From the NCBI RefSeq assembly GCF_014698825.1, contig NZ_JACJTT010000017.1:40613-104612 (forward strand): a stretch of 64,000 nt of DNA, written 5' to 3'. Shown in pieces: positions 27,288 through 37,213 of the stretch (the first letter of the stretch is position 1; every line of letters begins with the position of its first letter). A model generated the notes under the pieces. It made no database searches. It was not told the DNA's origin and saw only the letters and a list, made by a program, of their open reading frames with translations. Source of the stretch: Richelia sinica FACHB-800 (GTDB lineage: Bacteria > Cyanobacteriota > Cyanobacteriia > Cyanobacteriales > Nostocaceae). Made by a program: the position numbers and the translations under genes.

Positions 27288-30200
27288 TTACTCAATCCCT
27301 TCAATTCGATTTTCAACCTCCTGATACAACTCACGTAACTTGTCTAAATTCTCCTCACTCGTATCCCAATAACCACGACCATTCACCTCCAACAAAGTGG
27401 TAACCATCTTGCGGAAAGAATGGGGGTTGAGATTCATCAAGCGTTTCTGCATTTCCTCATCCTTGATGAAAGTCTCATTCGCTTCCTCGTAAACCCAGTT
27501 ATCCACAGCACCAGCAGTCGCACTCCAACCCATTGTATTTACCAACCGCTTGGAGAGTTCGCGCACACCTTCGTAACCGTGAGACAACATTCCCTCATAC
27601 CATTTCGGGTTTAACAACTTCGTCCGTGCATCCAAACGCACAGTTTCCGAAAGTGTCCGTACTTGGGCGTTAGCAGTGGTAGTATCTGCAATGTAAGATG
27701 CCGGTTTCTTGCCATCGGTACGCAGATTTGCTACTAACTTGGTGGGGTCTGAGTCGAAGTAGTGAGAAACGTCGGTTAAGCTGATTTCCGAAGAATCCAA
27801 GTTTTGGAAAGTTGCATCAGCAGTTTTCAAAGTGGTTTCAAAAATCTGCCGGGATTGTTCCATCATACCGGGGTTATCTGCGCTGAAGGCAAATGATTTC
27901 CGGGTGAGGTACATTTCTTGTAATTCGGCTTCACTTTCCCAAGTGCTGTTCTCAACCGCTAAGTTGATATTAGAAGAATAAGAACCAGAAGCGTTGGAGA
28001 AGACACGGGTTGCAGCTTGACGCAGATTAATGCCCAAATCTTCAGCTTGTTTCAAAGCGTGTTTGCGGACAAAGTTCATTTCCACAGGTTCATCCGCTTC
28101 CGCAGCCATTTTCACTGCTTGGTCAAGCAAGTTCATTTGGTTGATAAACAAGTCGCGGAACACACCAGAACAGTTAATAACAACGTCAATTCTGGGTCGT
28201 CCCAATTCTTCCAAAGGTATCAACTCTAACTTGTTCACCCGTCCCAAAGCATCGGGAACTGGACGCACACCAACCATCCACATGATTTGTGCCAGTGATT
28301 CCCCGTAGGTCTTGATGTTATCCGTTCCCCACAGTACACAAGCGATGGTTTCTGGCCAGTTACCGTTATTTTCGGCTTTGTTTCGTGCCAACAGTCTATC
28401 AACCACAATCTTAGCTGATTGTACAGCGGCAGTGGTGGGGATAGATTGGGGGTCTAAAGCGTGAATGTTCTTACCTGTGGGTAAAACGTCAGGGTTGCGG
28501 ATGGGGTCACCACCGGGGCCAGGAAGGATGTATTCACCTTCCAAACCTTTGAGAAGTCCACCCAGTTCGTTATCTGCACAAACTTGTTGTAAGCAGAATT
28601 CCAAATACTCAAACAAAGGTTTCAAAGCTGCGGTGTCAACTTTGGGATAACCAGCTTTGTGCAGTGCTTCTACCCAAGGTTCCTTTTTACCCATGTTGAA
28701 GAAATTCAACTTGGAAACTAGAGAAACTCGTCCTTCTGCGTCGGTTTGTTCTTGTACCAAAGCACCCACAGCAGCGCGGGTTGCTAAGGTGATGTCTTGT
28801 AATAATTGCACATCTTCCAAAACACCTCTGTCGCTGTTTTGGTAAACTTCGTCAATATCTCGTCCTAAGCTGTTAGCAATAATGCGGGGAAGGCTGAGAA
28901 TTTCTTCCTCTTGTCGGTCTAAGCTGGCAATATTCACCAATGTTGCTACCGCTTCTTCCGCAGTGGGTGGTTTACCAATAACGTGCAACCCGCAAGGTAA
29001 TAACCGGGATTCAATTTCCATTAACTTGCGGTAAACGCTACCAACAATGTTATCTCTTTCATCTTCGGTTAAATCTTTGGCATCGCTTTCTGGCAAGTTA
29101 ATATCTTTGTCCAAGTTAACGATGCGGCATTTATCCATGATGGAGTTAACAATGGGAATGCCACGACCAGTATCTTTTAAGGTTTGGTAAGAAGCTATTA
29201 ATTCGCTGAGTTCCTTCAAACCTTTGTATAAACCAGCGTTTTCTGCGGGGGGTGTGAGGTAAGAAATGGTTTCTGCGTAACTGCGACGTTTAGCAATGGT
29301 GGCTTCGCTGGGGTTGTTTGCTGCGTAGTAATACAGGTTGGGAATTGTGCCGATTAAGCTATCGGGGTAACATTCACCGGACATCCCCATTTGCTTTCCA
29401 GGCATGAATTCCAAGGAACCGTGTGTACCAAAGTGTAACACCGCATCTGCACCCCAAACTTTCTCTAAATAGGTGTAGTAAGCGGCAAAACCGTGGTGGG
29501 GACTAGCGGAACGGGAGAATAACAACCGCATCGGGTCACCTTCATAACCGAAGGTGGGTTGCACACCGATGAAGACGTTACCGAATTGTTTACCGTAAAC
29601 TAACAAATTTTGTCCGTCGCTGTTCAGGTTTCCTGGTGGTGGCCCCCAGTTTTCTTCTAAGCGTTGGGAGTATGGTGTCAGTGCTTCGTATTCTGGCACG
29701 GACATTTTGTAAGCAATGTTGAGTTCTGGACTTGCGTACTGTGCTTGGGCATCGTGGATGACTTGTTCCATCAACTCTTTAGCAGTTTCTGGAATGTCTT
29801 GTACGTCGTAGCCGTTGTCTCTCAATGCTTTCAGGACTTCAAAGATAGAACCGAATACGTCTAAGTATGCGGCTGTTCCCACGTTTCCTTTATCGGGGGG
29901 GAAGCTGAAAACGGTGATGGCAACTTTTTTGTTGAGTTTGGGTTTGCGACGCAGGTTAGCCCATTTTAGCGCACGTTGGGCGACTGATTCTACTCGGTCT
30001 TGGAGTGCGATCGCTTTTCCGGTTGCACCATCTCTACCTGATAATATGATAGGTTCAATTGCCCCATCCAGTTCAGGAATGGCAATTTGTAACGCTACCT
30101 GAATGGGATGTAAACCTAAATCGCTATCCATCCATTCTTCGGTAGTTTGGAAGACCAATGGTAAAGCCACCATGTAGGGACGGTTTAACCGTTTGAGTGC

Positions 30201-31274
30201 GTCTATCGCTTTGGGATGGTCTTGTCTAGCAGGGCCACCTACCAACGCAAAACCAGTTAATGAGACTACCGCATCCACCAGTGGTTTGTTTGTAGTTGGT
30301 TCGTAAAAATAAGCATCTACAGGCTTAGAGAAATCCAAACCACCAGCAAACACAGGAATAACTTTTGCTCCCAAAGATTCTAATTCCTGGACAATTGCCA
30401 CATAATGGGCATCATCACCAGTTACCAGGTGAGTCCGTTGTAATACCAACCCGACACAAGGCGCGAGGGGGTCTTTCAGGTCTTTGGAAATATCCTTGCG
30501 GGCAGTATACCAGTTCAGGTATTCGCGCACATCCTCATACATGGTTGTGGCGAGAGGATGCCAAATACCCATATCAGGATAAACTACTGGCGCTTGATAT
30601 TCGACAGATGTAAAGTTTTGTTTTTCTACGCCTTTTAATACATATTTGTCAGCCAGCATCAGCAGGAAGTTTTCCAGGTTTTCTGCTGAACCACCTAGCC
30701 AATACTGGAAACTCAGCATGAAGTTACGTGCATCCTGTGCTTTATCTATGGGTAAGAATTTCAGCACTTGGGGCAGGGTTCGCAGCAGCTTCAGCATTCC
30801 ATCTTGGAAGCCAGCACCGGATTTTTCCTTGCGCTTCTTCATGAAGTTAGCAATGACGCTCTTCGATTGCCCCAATTGCGCCAAAGAAAAGCTACCCATT
30901 TTATTTAGGCGCATAACTTCTGGCATGGAAGGGAAGACAACCGCCACATCCAAATTGTCACGGTGTGGTTCTACGGCTGCTATGACTTTCTGTGCTAAAT
31001 CTTCAATAAAAATCAAAGAGGCGATGAATATATTAGCACTTGCTATATCCTGTTTAAACTCCTCATAGTTCTCGGAACCGCGCAGTTCCTCAATCAAGTA
31101 ACCACTGATTTCAATCGCTAGGTTGGGATGATTAGCGTTAATTTCCCGCACGGCTTGCGACAAAGAACTCTGGTATTGGGACTCAAGCACAACATAAACC
31201 ACCTTGATTAAATGCCGTCCCCGTACATCATCAGGTGCGATATGTCTAATAGTGGACTTGACCTGGGTGAACAT
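27288..31274 (-). CDS. chlH: Magnesium chelatase subunit H
   Basis: 1328 aa, full length. The porphyrin-binding catalytic subunit that, with ChlI and ChlD, inserts Mg into protoporphyrin IX, the first committed step of chlorophyll synthesis. An N-terminal DUF3479-type domain ([21 protein letters not shown]) is followed by the long CobN/Mg-chelatase region with [19 protein letters not shown], the hallmark shared with CobN, and YLPG-like [21 protein letters not shown]. Start ATG has AAAGGAG at 9 nt. It is transcribed alone and ends in a strong terminator; ChlI and ChlD genes are not in the window. Confidence 0.98.
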   Translation of the reverse strand: MFTQVKSTIRHIAPDDVRGRHLIKVVYVVLESQYQSSLSQAVREINANHPNLAIEISGYLIEELRGSENYEEFKQDIASANIFIASLIFIEDLAQKVIAAVEPHRDNLDVAVVFPSMPEVMRLNKMGSFSLAQLGQSKSVIANFMKKRKEKSGAGFQDGMLKLLRTLPQVLKFLPIDKAQDARNFMLSFQYWLGGSAENLENFLLMLADKYVLKGVEKQNFTSVEYQAPVVYPDMGIWHPLATTMYEDVREYLNWYTARKDISKDLKDPLAPCVGLVLQRTHLVTGDDAHYVAIVQELESLGAKVIPVFAGGLDFSKPVDAYFYEPTTNKPLVDAVVSLTGFALVGGPARQDHPKAIDALKRLNRPYMVALPLVFQTTEEWMDSDLGLHPIQVALQIAIPELDGAIEPIILSGRDGATGKAIALQDRVESVAQRALKWANLRRKPKLNKKVAITVFSFPPDKGNVGTAAYLDVFGSIFEVLKALRDNGYDVQDIPETAKELMEQVIHDAQAQYASPELNIAYKMSVPEYEALTPYSQRLEENWGPPPGNLNSDGQNLLVYGKQFGNVFIGVQPTFGYEGDPMRLLFSRSASPHHGFAAYYTYLEKVWGADAVLHFGTHGSLEFMPGKQMGMSGECYPDSLIGTIPNLYYYAANNPSEATIAKRRSYAETISYLTPPAENAGLYKGLKELSELIASYQTLKDTGRGIPIVNSIMDKCRIVNLDKDINLPESDAKDLTEDERDNIVGSVYRKLMEIESRLLPCGLHVIGKPPTAEEAVATLVNIASLDRQEEEILSLPRIIANSLGRDIDEVYQNSDRGVLEDVQLLQDITLATRAAVGALVQEQTDAEGRVSLVSKLNFFNMGKKEPWVEALHKAGYPKVDTAALKPLFEYLEFCLQQVCADNELGGLLKGLEGEYILPGPGGDPIRNPDVLPTGKNIHALDPQSIPTTAAVQSAKIVVDRLLARNKAENNGNWPETIACVLWGTDNIKTYGESLAQIMWMVGVRPVPDALGRVNKLELIPLEELGRPRIDVVINCSGVFRDLFINQMNLLDQAVKMAAEADEPVEMNFVRKHALKQAEDLGINLRQAATRVFSNASGSYSSNINLAVENSTWESEAELQEMYLTRKSFAFSADNPGMMEQSRQIFETTLKTADATFQNLDSSEISLTDVSHYFDSDPTKLVANLRTDGKKPASYIADTTTANAQVRTLSETVRLDARTKLLNPKWYEGMLSHGYEGVRELSKRLVNTMGWSATAGAVDNWVYEEANETFIKDEEMQKRLMNLNPHSFRKMVTTLLEVNGRGYWDTSEENLDKLRELYQEVENRIEGIE

Positions 31275-32016
31275 TCAGATAAGCTCCTTTGAGGCGTGTT
31301 CTCGAATGGAGGTTGATCACGGCTGATGCTGCCGTTTTTCGCTCCAATTATCTTCGGCAATTAAGAGTTTTTTAGCAGAAAACTCTGACTCAGTGGGGAT
31401 TTTGTCCCCTAACTGACACAAAATGATATAAAAAACGTAATTATTATTGACAATTCTTAATAATTAAACAAGACTTTCTCAGCTATTTGTAAATATCATT
31501 TACATAGACAGTCTGCTATTTAACTATATAGTTTTTAATGTATGTGGAAAAGAGTAGGCGCTTGTATTGAAATGAACCACATAAGAGGTTAAGTCTTGAC
31601 AAGACTGTAAGGGTATTGTATGATTAGGTTATGGATGGAAAAGTGTGCGCCCATATATAACGAGTTTTTGATTATCTAAGATTATTTTTTGCGATCGCAT
31701 CCTGTAGATCCTGATTGATATTTTGACTTCCCACAGGATGTCCTGATTCTGACCAGCAATGTTAAAATTACTGTGTATATTGTTTTAGGGTTTAGGTATG
31801 AAGATAAAAGCATTACCATCTATTCAACCTAACCTGTATGAAGAAGATTATTGTTTATCCTGATTCATATCCGACAATTACAAAATTAAGCATCAACAAA
31901 CAAATCATAATTTCCTAAACTAAGAATTTTTCAAATTCATCAATAATCAAAAATAGGCGATCTCATAAATACCTCAAATAAAAGCATTGAATTTTAAATA
32001 ATGTGTATTTAAAAAG
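31275..32016. other. Divergent intergenic region chlH / LpxB-like gene
   Basis: 742 bp between divergent starts, so promoters for both lie here. It holds a HIP1 site at 31691 followed by CATCCTGT and, 27 bp on, its inverse ACAGGATG (31698-31740). A 21-codon frame at 31798-31863 (containing NLYEEDYCL) may be the 5' scrap of a DUF29 gene. No riboswitch or RNA gene recognised. Confidence 0.5.
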
Positions 32017-33252
32017 ATGAATCCGATAGATATTCTTATACTTTCCAACGGACCAGGAGAAGTTACAACCTGGGTACGTCCTGTAGTTAAAGCTTTAAGA
32101 CAACAGTTAGGTGATGACCGTTCCCTGGTGAGAATTTCTGTGGTGCTATCTCCCTGTCCTAATGCTAGCGGGAAAGAAGTAGCGATCACTCAATCTTACC
32201 CAGAAGTTGATAGAGTACAATCAGCAGAATATTTTTGGACGTTTTTATTCACAGGCAAAACCGCTGATAATTGGGACTGGAGAAGTAAAGGTGTAGTTGT
32301 ATTTTTAGGTGGAGACCAGATTTTTCCGGTCATTATCGGTAAAAAACTGGGTTACCGTACAGTTGTCTATGCGGAATGGGATGCGCGTTGGCATAGTTTA
32401 ATTGACTATTTTGCAGTTATGACCACCAAGTTGGCACAAAATGTCTCCCCAAAATATGCCCATAAATTTACCGTTGTCGGTGATTTAATGTTAGAAGCGG
32501 CAGAGGTGCAGGAGAAACAGGAAGAAGATAGTAGTACAAAGGAAATTATCGGTATTTTACCAGGGTCAAAAGCTGCGAAATTAACTCAAGGTGTACCGCT
32601 AACTGTAGGCATTGCTGAATATATTCATCGCAAAAGACCACAAACCCAGTTTTTTATTCCAGTGGCACCAACTTTAGATTTACCAACTTTAGCTAGTTTT
32701 GCAGACCCTGACAGCAACCCCTTGACAAAAGCTTTTGATTTTCCAGGTGCAACCTTACAGGGTAACATTCTCAAAACAACTACAGGTTTATCAGTAGAAT
32801 TAAAACAAGAAAACCCCGCTTATGAAGCCCTATCTCAATGTTGTATTTGCTTAACTACCGTGGGGGCAAATACTGCTGAATTAGGTGCGTTGGGTGTGCC
32901 TATGATTGTATTATTACCAACTCAACAACTTGATGCCATGCGTTCCTGGGATGGCTTACCGGGGTTGTTAGCAAATTTACCAGGTATAGGTTCTAGTTTC
33001 GCTAAATTAATTAACTGGTGGTTTCTCAGACGCAAAGGTGTATTAGCTTGGCCAAATATTTGGGCCCAGGAAGAAGTTGTCCCCGAATTAGTAGGTAAAC
33101 TTCAACCCTCGGAAGTGGGAGAAATGGTATTAAATTTGCTGGAAAATCCCGAAAAACTAGCAGCTATCCGTCATAAATTACGCAGTGTCCGGGGTGAAAG
33201 TGGGGCAGCGCAAAAATTAGCAACTTTGGTCAAGAAAGCCGCAGAATATTGA
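32017..33252 (+). CDS. LpxB-related (lipid-A-disaccharide synthase-like) glycosyltransferase
   Basis: 411 aa. ILILSNGPGEVTTWVRPVV at the N-terminus and GVVVFLGGDQIFP, VVGDLMLEAAE, IIGILPGSKAAKL and CICLTTVGANTAELGALGVPMIVLLP follow the two-domain GT-B fold of LpxB. This branch is conserved in cyanobacteria. True lipid A is uncertain in many cyanobacteria, so its product is unknown. It starts divergently from chlH and a small gene of unknown function follows on the same strand. Confidence 0.85.
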   Translation: MNPIDILILSNGPGEVTTWVRPVVKALRQQLGDDRSLVRISVVLSPCPNASGKEVAITQSYPEVDRVQSAEYFWTFLFTGKTADNWDWRSKGVVVFLGGDQIFPVIIGKKLGYRTVVYAEWDARWHSLIDYFAVMTTKLAQNVSPKYAHKFTVVGDLMLEAAEVQEKQEEDSSTKEIIGILPGSKAAKLTQGVPLTVGIAEYIHRKRPQTQFFIPVAPTLDLPTLASFADPDSNPLTKAFDFPGATLQGNILKTTTGLSVELKQENPAYEALSQCCICLTTVGANTAELGALGVPMIVLLPTQQLDAMRSWDGLPGLLANLPGIGSSFAKLINWWFLRRKGVLAWPNIWAQEEVVPELVGKLQPSEVGEMVLNLLENPEKLAAIRHKLRSVRGESGAAQKLATLVKKAAEY

Positions 33253-33329
33253 TTTTCTAATTTATCCGGGTCTGAACCTGAAAGAGGTGGTAAGTAATTA
33301 CGGAAAATCAAGGAAATTCAGTCGGTAAA

Positions 33330-33698
33330 ATGAATCTTAAACTCGACAAAAACACCCCAAAAAGTATAGCAACATTATTTATTTTACTCTTGAAAGAAGG
33401 TATCAATCCTGCCCAAATTATGATTGGGATTATTCGTCTCGCTATTAATACTAAAGATTCCCATAGTATTAATTCGGCTGTGGGTTGTTTGCGTTATTTA
33501 TTAGGGCCAATGCCAATAGATGCGAGGGCTGAAGGGGTGACGGAATTTATCGCTGCTTTGTCAACAGAGGGTATTACTACTCTGATGGCATTAGATGCAC
33601 TGGCTATGGCTTGCAAGGCTTGTGATTTGATAGATGCGGCTGGGTTTATTCGGATTTCTTATTTAAGTTTAAAAGCTAGAACCCAGCGTATTTTTTAA
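33330..33698 (+). CDS. Hypothetical helical protein
   Basis: 122 aa, mostly helical, with conserved-looking segments TLFILLLKEGINPAQIMIGIIRLA, LRYLLGPMPIDARAEGVTEF and DALAMACKACDLIDAAGFIR. No membrane segment is certain. Family not recognised. It lies 78 bp after the LpxB-like gene on the same strand. Confidence 0.65.
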   Translation: MNLKLDKNTPKSIATLFILLLKEGINPAQIMIGIIRLAINTKDSHSINSAVGCLRYLLGPMPIDARAEGVTEFIAALSTEGITTLMALDALAMACKACDLIDAAGFIRISYLSLKARTQRIF

Positions 33699-33914
33699 AA
33701 TATTGATATGTTTAATTTGTCGTCATTTAAAATTTACTATTTCCACCTTCTTCTAATCCTTCTGAACTCCTGAACTTCTGTAACTTCTGTTCGCGTAGCG
33801 TGGCGTAGCCATACTCCTAGCCCTCACAGATAACTTTTTCCGCAAGCCCTATCTAGAAAGAATCGACGCAAAAACGCACATTCAACACATTGCGTCTTTG
33901 CGTCTGGGAGGAAA

Positions 33915-35387
33915 TTAAACCACCGTTGCCACTGGTTGTGCATCAGGTAATAAATGCTTCACACCTTGCTTAACAAAACCTTCCAGAAAAGCCAATTTTT
34001 GATTTTGCTGAAATACTGTTTGCAATACTTGGCGTAATTGGTCTAGATTTAACGCATTTCCCGTATCTATAGCTATTTCTTGCTGTTCAAAATATGCAAT
34101 TAAGCTTAACCCTGCAACTCTAGTCAAATAAGCTGCACTTACTCCCTCCACCAGTCCACCAGCGACGAAGGTTGCAGCATTAGTCTTGAGAATACCAGTT
34201 ACAGCCTTTGTGGATAGTTCTACTAATCCTAATTTCAACATGAAACTGCCCATGGTGGCAGCAACTGTTTGGGCTTGTTCCAGGGAAAACTTTTGCTGAT
34301 AGATTTTACCTAAATCCATCACCATTTGGGCATTAATAGCGGCAGTTGCTAAAATATCCAAAGCAGGAATGGGATTAGCGAAAGCAGCGGCAGCAGATAT
34401 CCACTGATATTGTTCTATGATGGGTGTAGAGCGATCGCGTCTGACTCCATTGAGATAACCGTGAGCTTCTGCTTTCAGTGCTAAAGTCTTTCGCATGGTT
34501 GTACAGTTAACTAGTTGTTGTCCTTGTTCAGCGACAACCTGGGCTAAACGTTGGGTCAACTGCTGTATATCTGGTGCTGGTTGTTCCATCCACTCCTGTA
34601 CAGAACCATCAGCTTGATGTTTGCGGACTTTCACAGGCACAGGAGAAGCAGCAGTAGCTACTACATCACCCTGGACTCGCTGTTGCAAAGATTGTAAAAC
34701 AATCCCTCGCTCATCGGGCATATACTGGTCTTGTTTATTGAACACCAGTAAAGTTGGTTGTTTTGCTGTTTTTAGCTGTTGTAATACTTGAAACTCTGAG
34801 TCAGTCAAGTCACCATTGGTGAGAAAGAGAACCATATCAGCTTCAGTGACTGCTGACAAAGTAACTGCATCAGAATTGTTATGTAAATCTGTAAATAATG
34901 GTGCTGTTTCTGTCAGATGTAGGGATTTTCCATACTCATCCTCTACATTGTTTAGCACATTCACCAGGGTTGTTTTACCCACAGATTTACCACCAGTAAC
35001 AGCGAATTTGAGTTCTTTGCGTTCTAATTCCCAATGTAACTGGTTTAACTGTTCCCGTAGCTTAGTTAAAGTTGGATGGTTGACGGCTTCTTGAACTAGT
35101 TGGTTAATGATAGCTGTGGTTTTAGCGATCGCACTTTCTACAGATGCTCTATCTACCAGCATATCATCTAGCTGTTCACCAACCGGGCGATTTTGTTTCA
35201 ATAACCACAAACCACCACCAACAGCTAAAGCACTCAATAACCCAAACTCACCTACTCGGACTATTGAATCATGCCAACTGTCTAACATCCACAAGGAGAA
35301 GGACAACCCTAGTCCTCCCACTAAAATCGGTCGTCGCAACTTCACAATTTTGGTTCTCCGCACTTTTGAGGATGGCTTTTCTCTCAC
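33915..35387 (-). CDS. Membrane-associated GTPase with DUF697-like C-terminus
   Basis: 490 aa. Two N-terminal hydrophobic segments (ILVGGLGLSFSLWML about 21-35; LLSALAVGGGLWLL about 50-63), then a GTPase domain with P-loop GGKSVGKT (132-139) and NKQD (217-220). The C-terminal 180 residues contain the Ala/Gly-rich helices (NPIPALDILATAAINAQMV) of DUF697 proteins. Such Era-like GTPases are common in cyanobacteria and lack a known role. The gene is isolated; downstream lies an ACGCAAAGACGC-type run and a short palindrome (33790-33815). Confidence 0.82.
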   Translation of the reverse strand: MREKPSSKVRRTKIVKLRRPILVGGLGLSFSLWMLDSWHDSIVRVGEFGLLSALAVGGGLWLLKQNRPVGEQLDDMLVDRASVESAIAKTTAIINQLVQEAVNHPTLTKLREQLNQLHWELERKELKFAVTGGKSVGKTTLVNVLNNVEDEYGKSLHLTETAPLFTDLHNNSDAVTLSAVTEADMVLFLTNGDLTDSEFQVLQQLKTAKQPTLLVFNKQDQYMPDERGIVLQSLQQRVQGDVVATAASPVPVKVRKHQADGSVQEWMEQPAPDIQQLTQRLAQVVAEQGQQLVNCTTMRKTLALKAEAHGYLNGVRRDRSTPIIEQYQWISAAAAFANPIPALDILATAAINAQMVMDLGKIYQQKFSLEQAQTVAATMGSFMLKLGLVELSTKAVTGILKTNAATFVAGGLVEGVSAAYLTRVAGLSLIAYFEQQEIAIDTGNALNLDQLRQVLQTVFQQNQKLAFLEGFVKQGVKHLLPDAQPVATVV

Positions 35388-35601
35388 TTTAGTTCAAATC
35401 AGGAACTTTAGGGATAGCTACATCAAAAAACATATATAATATTTCACTGTTTTCCTACACCTGCAACTATCAATCTCATTATCCAGCAGAAATAGAAATT
35501 GATGCAAGGTGTGAAAGTCCACAGTATAACCAGTAAATGACTGCTGTGAAAGCTATTTTCTGTAACAATTCACAACTATTAACAGTGGACGTGATCAATA
35601 T

Positions 35602-35775
35602 ATGGCAACAAATTGGTATGGAATGATGGAATTTAAGCGCCATTTATATTTAGAAGCTAAAGCCATTGAAGTATGGTTATGCAATGAACTAGGTGAAATA
35701 AAATTCTATAATCAATACGGTGAATTAGCACAATCTTTATTAGTGCCTGATTTTCCTCAGCAAATTAAACGTTAG
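35602..35775 (+). pseudogene. 3' fragment of a Uma2-like gene
   Basis: 57 codons from an ATG: AKAIEVWLCNELGEIKFYN followed by LAQSLLVPDFPQQIK, which matches the C-terminal end of Uma2 proteins (EVW-C...G-x-x-x-F...S-L-V-PDFP). The nuclease core is absent, so this is a leftover fragment. The rest of the 35388-35811 interval holds nothing recognised. Confidence 0.6.
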
Positions 35776-35811
35776 AAGTAAATAAATTGACATTGATTAG
35801 GTTTAATATAT

Positions 35812-36702
35812 TTAAACTATATCCTCACTGTTAATAGACATCATCATGTCTTTGCTTACGTTTTCCAGATTCACTAATCGATTAGCTTGCCTTTCAATCG
35901 TTTGCTCAAAAATATTTCTTACAAGTCTACCATTGCCAAAGCTTTTATCTTTTTGAGAATATAATTTTGTGAATTTTTCTAATAATTTATTCCTCCCTTC
36001 TTCAGTTATTCTAAAATGCTGCTGTTCACATATTTTTTCAAAAATTTTTAGTAACTCTAAGGGTTGATAGTCTTCAAAATAAAAATATTTATTGAATCTT
36101 GATTGTAATCCAGGATTAGCATTGATAAACCGTGACATTTCCTCACTATAGCCAGCAACAATTACAATTAACCTATCCCGGTAATCTTCCATTCTTTTCA
36201 ATAAAGTATCTATTGCTTCTTGTCCAAAATCTCTTCCCGACCCTTCCGGTGCTAAAGCATAAGCTTCATCAATAAATAAAACTCCATCTAATGCTGACTC
36301 AACTAGTTGGTCTACCTTAATTGCCGTTTGTCCAATATACCCTGCAACTAAACCTGATCTATCTGTTTCAATTAAATGTCCTTGTGCAAGAATACCTAAT
36401 TCCTTATATATTTTCCCCATCAAACGTGCCACTGTTGTTTTACCAGTTCCAGGAGATCCACAAAAGACAGAATGCAGTGAAATATTCACTGGATTGAGAC
36501 CCTGTGCCTGACGCATCTTTTGTATCTTCAAGAAATTAATCAGGTTATTTACTTCATTTTTAACATTATCTATTCCCACAAGATTGTTTAATTCTTGCAT
36601 CACATTTTCTAGATTCTCAGATGGAAAACCCTGTCTAGATTGGTTCAATTCTCTTTTCAGTTGTTGCAGTTCAGCTTCTATTTCTAAATCTCGATAATTC
36701 AT
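35812..36702 (-). CDS. AAA+ ATPase of the CbbX/SpoVK type
   Basis: 296 aa. A short N-terminal coiled coil, then one AAA+ module: [11 protein letters not shown], Walker [10 protein letters not shown] (82-90), the pore-loop region [12 protein letters not shown], Walker B VLFIDEAY (141-148), sensor IVIVAGY and a second-region [10 protein letters not shown] arginine. The closest families are CbbX (red-type Rubisco activase) and SpoVK. Cyanobacteria have green-type Rubisco, so a Rubisco role is unlikely and the substrate is unknown. It lies alone, divergent from nifJ. Confidence 0.88.
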   Translation of the reverse strand: MNYRDLEIEAELQQLKRELNQSRQGFPSENLENVMQELNNLVGIDNVKNEVNNLINFLKIQKMRQAQGLNPVNISLHSVFCGSPGTGKTTVARLMGKIYKELGILAQGHLIETDRSGLVAGYIGQTAIKVDQLVESALDGVLFIDEAYALAPEGSGRDFGQEAIDTLLKRMEDYRDRLIVIVAGYSEEMSRFINANPGLQSRFNKYFYFEDYQPLELLKIFEKICEQQHFRITEEGRNKLLEKFTKLYSQKDKSFGNGRLVRNIFEQTIERQANRLVNLENVSKDMMMSINSEDIV

Positions 36703-37213
36703 AGTTTATAGAGTTGGGTAAATATGAGAAATAATAGTATTTTATTATAGGAATTACGCAGAAAATACGGAATAATAAAACCACGAAGAAACGAAGTACG
36801 CGAAGAAATAAGAGTTTCAAAGGTATTTTGCATATGTCCTGTATTATACTTGAATACTGTAAAAACTCCAAATTCATTGGTAAACAAATACTCTGGCTAA
36901 CTCTCCACTACAAAACACCTGCACCTATACCCCATCATCCGTTAAAAAAATCCCCAAAGCTTTATCTATCACACATTTTCAATTTTGAGTACATTATTAA
37001 TATTCAAGACATAGAATATCTAGGCAACGATAAAATCTAAAAGATTGGCTAGAAGTTGTAATAATTCACCATTCATAAGCCGCAATTCATAAAAATGTAA
37101 AAAATATCACAAATTAACTTCCTGATTCTAGCTATTTCAATTCTTCACTTCATACTTGCTCTACATACAGTTTAAATAACCAACCAAAAGCAGTTGAGAC
37201 AGGAAGTAGAATA
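36703..37213. other. Divergent intergenic region before nifJ
   Basis: 511 bp between the AAA+ gene and nifJ. It contains a degenerate ACGAAGAAACGAAGTACGC run at 36782-36805 and AT-rich DNA. nifJ has AGGAAG 7-8 nt before its ATG. No NtcA- or Fur-type site could be assigned with confidence. Confidence 0.45.

Noticed and set aside
31698..31740. CATCCTGT...ACAGGATG inverted pair as an operator
   Set aside because: 8-bp arms 27 bp apart are within chance for AT-rich intergenic DNA and no regulator could be named.
35812..36702. Rubisco activase function
   Set aside because: Similarity to CbbX is at the AAA+ level only and the host should have green-type Rubisco.
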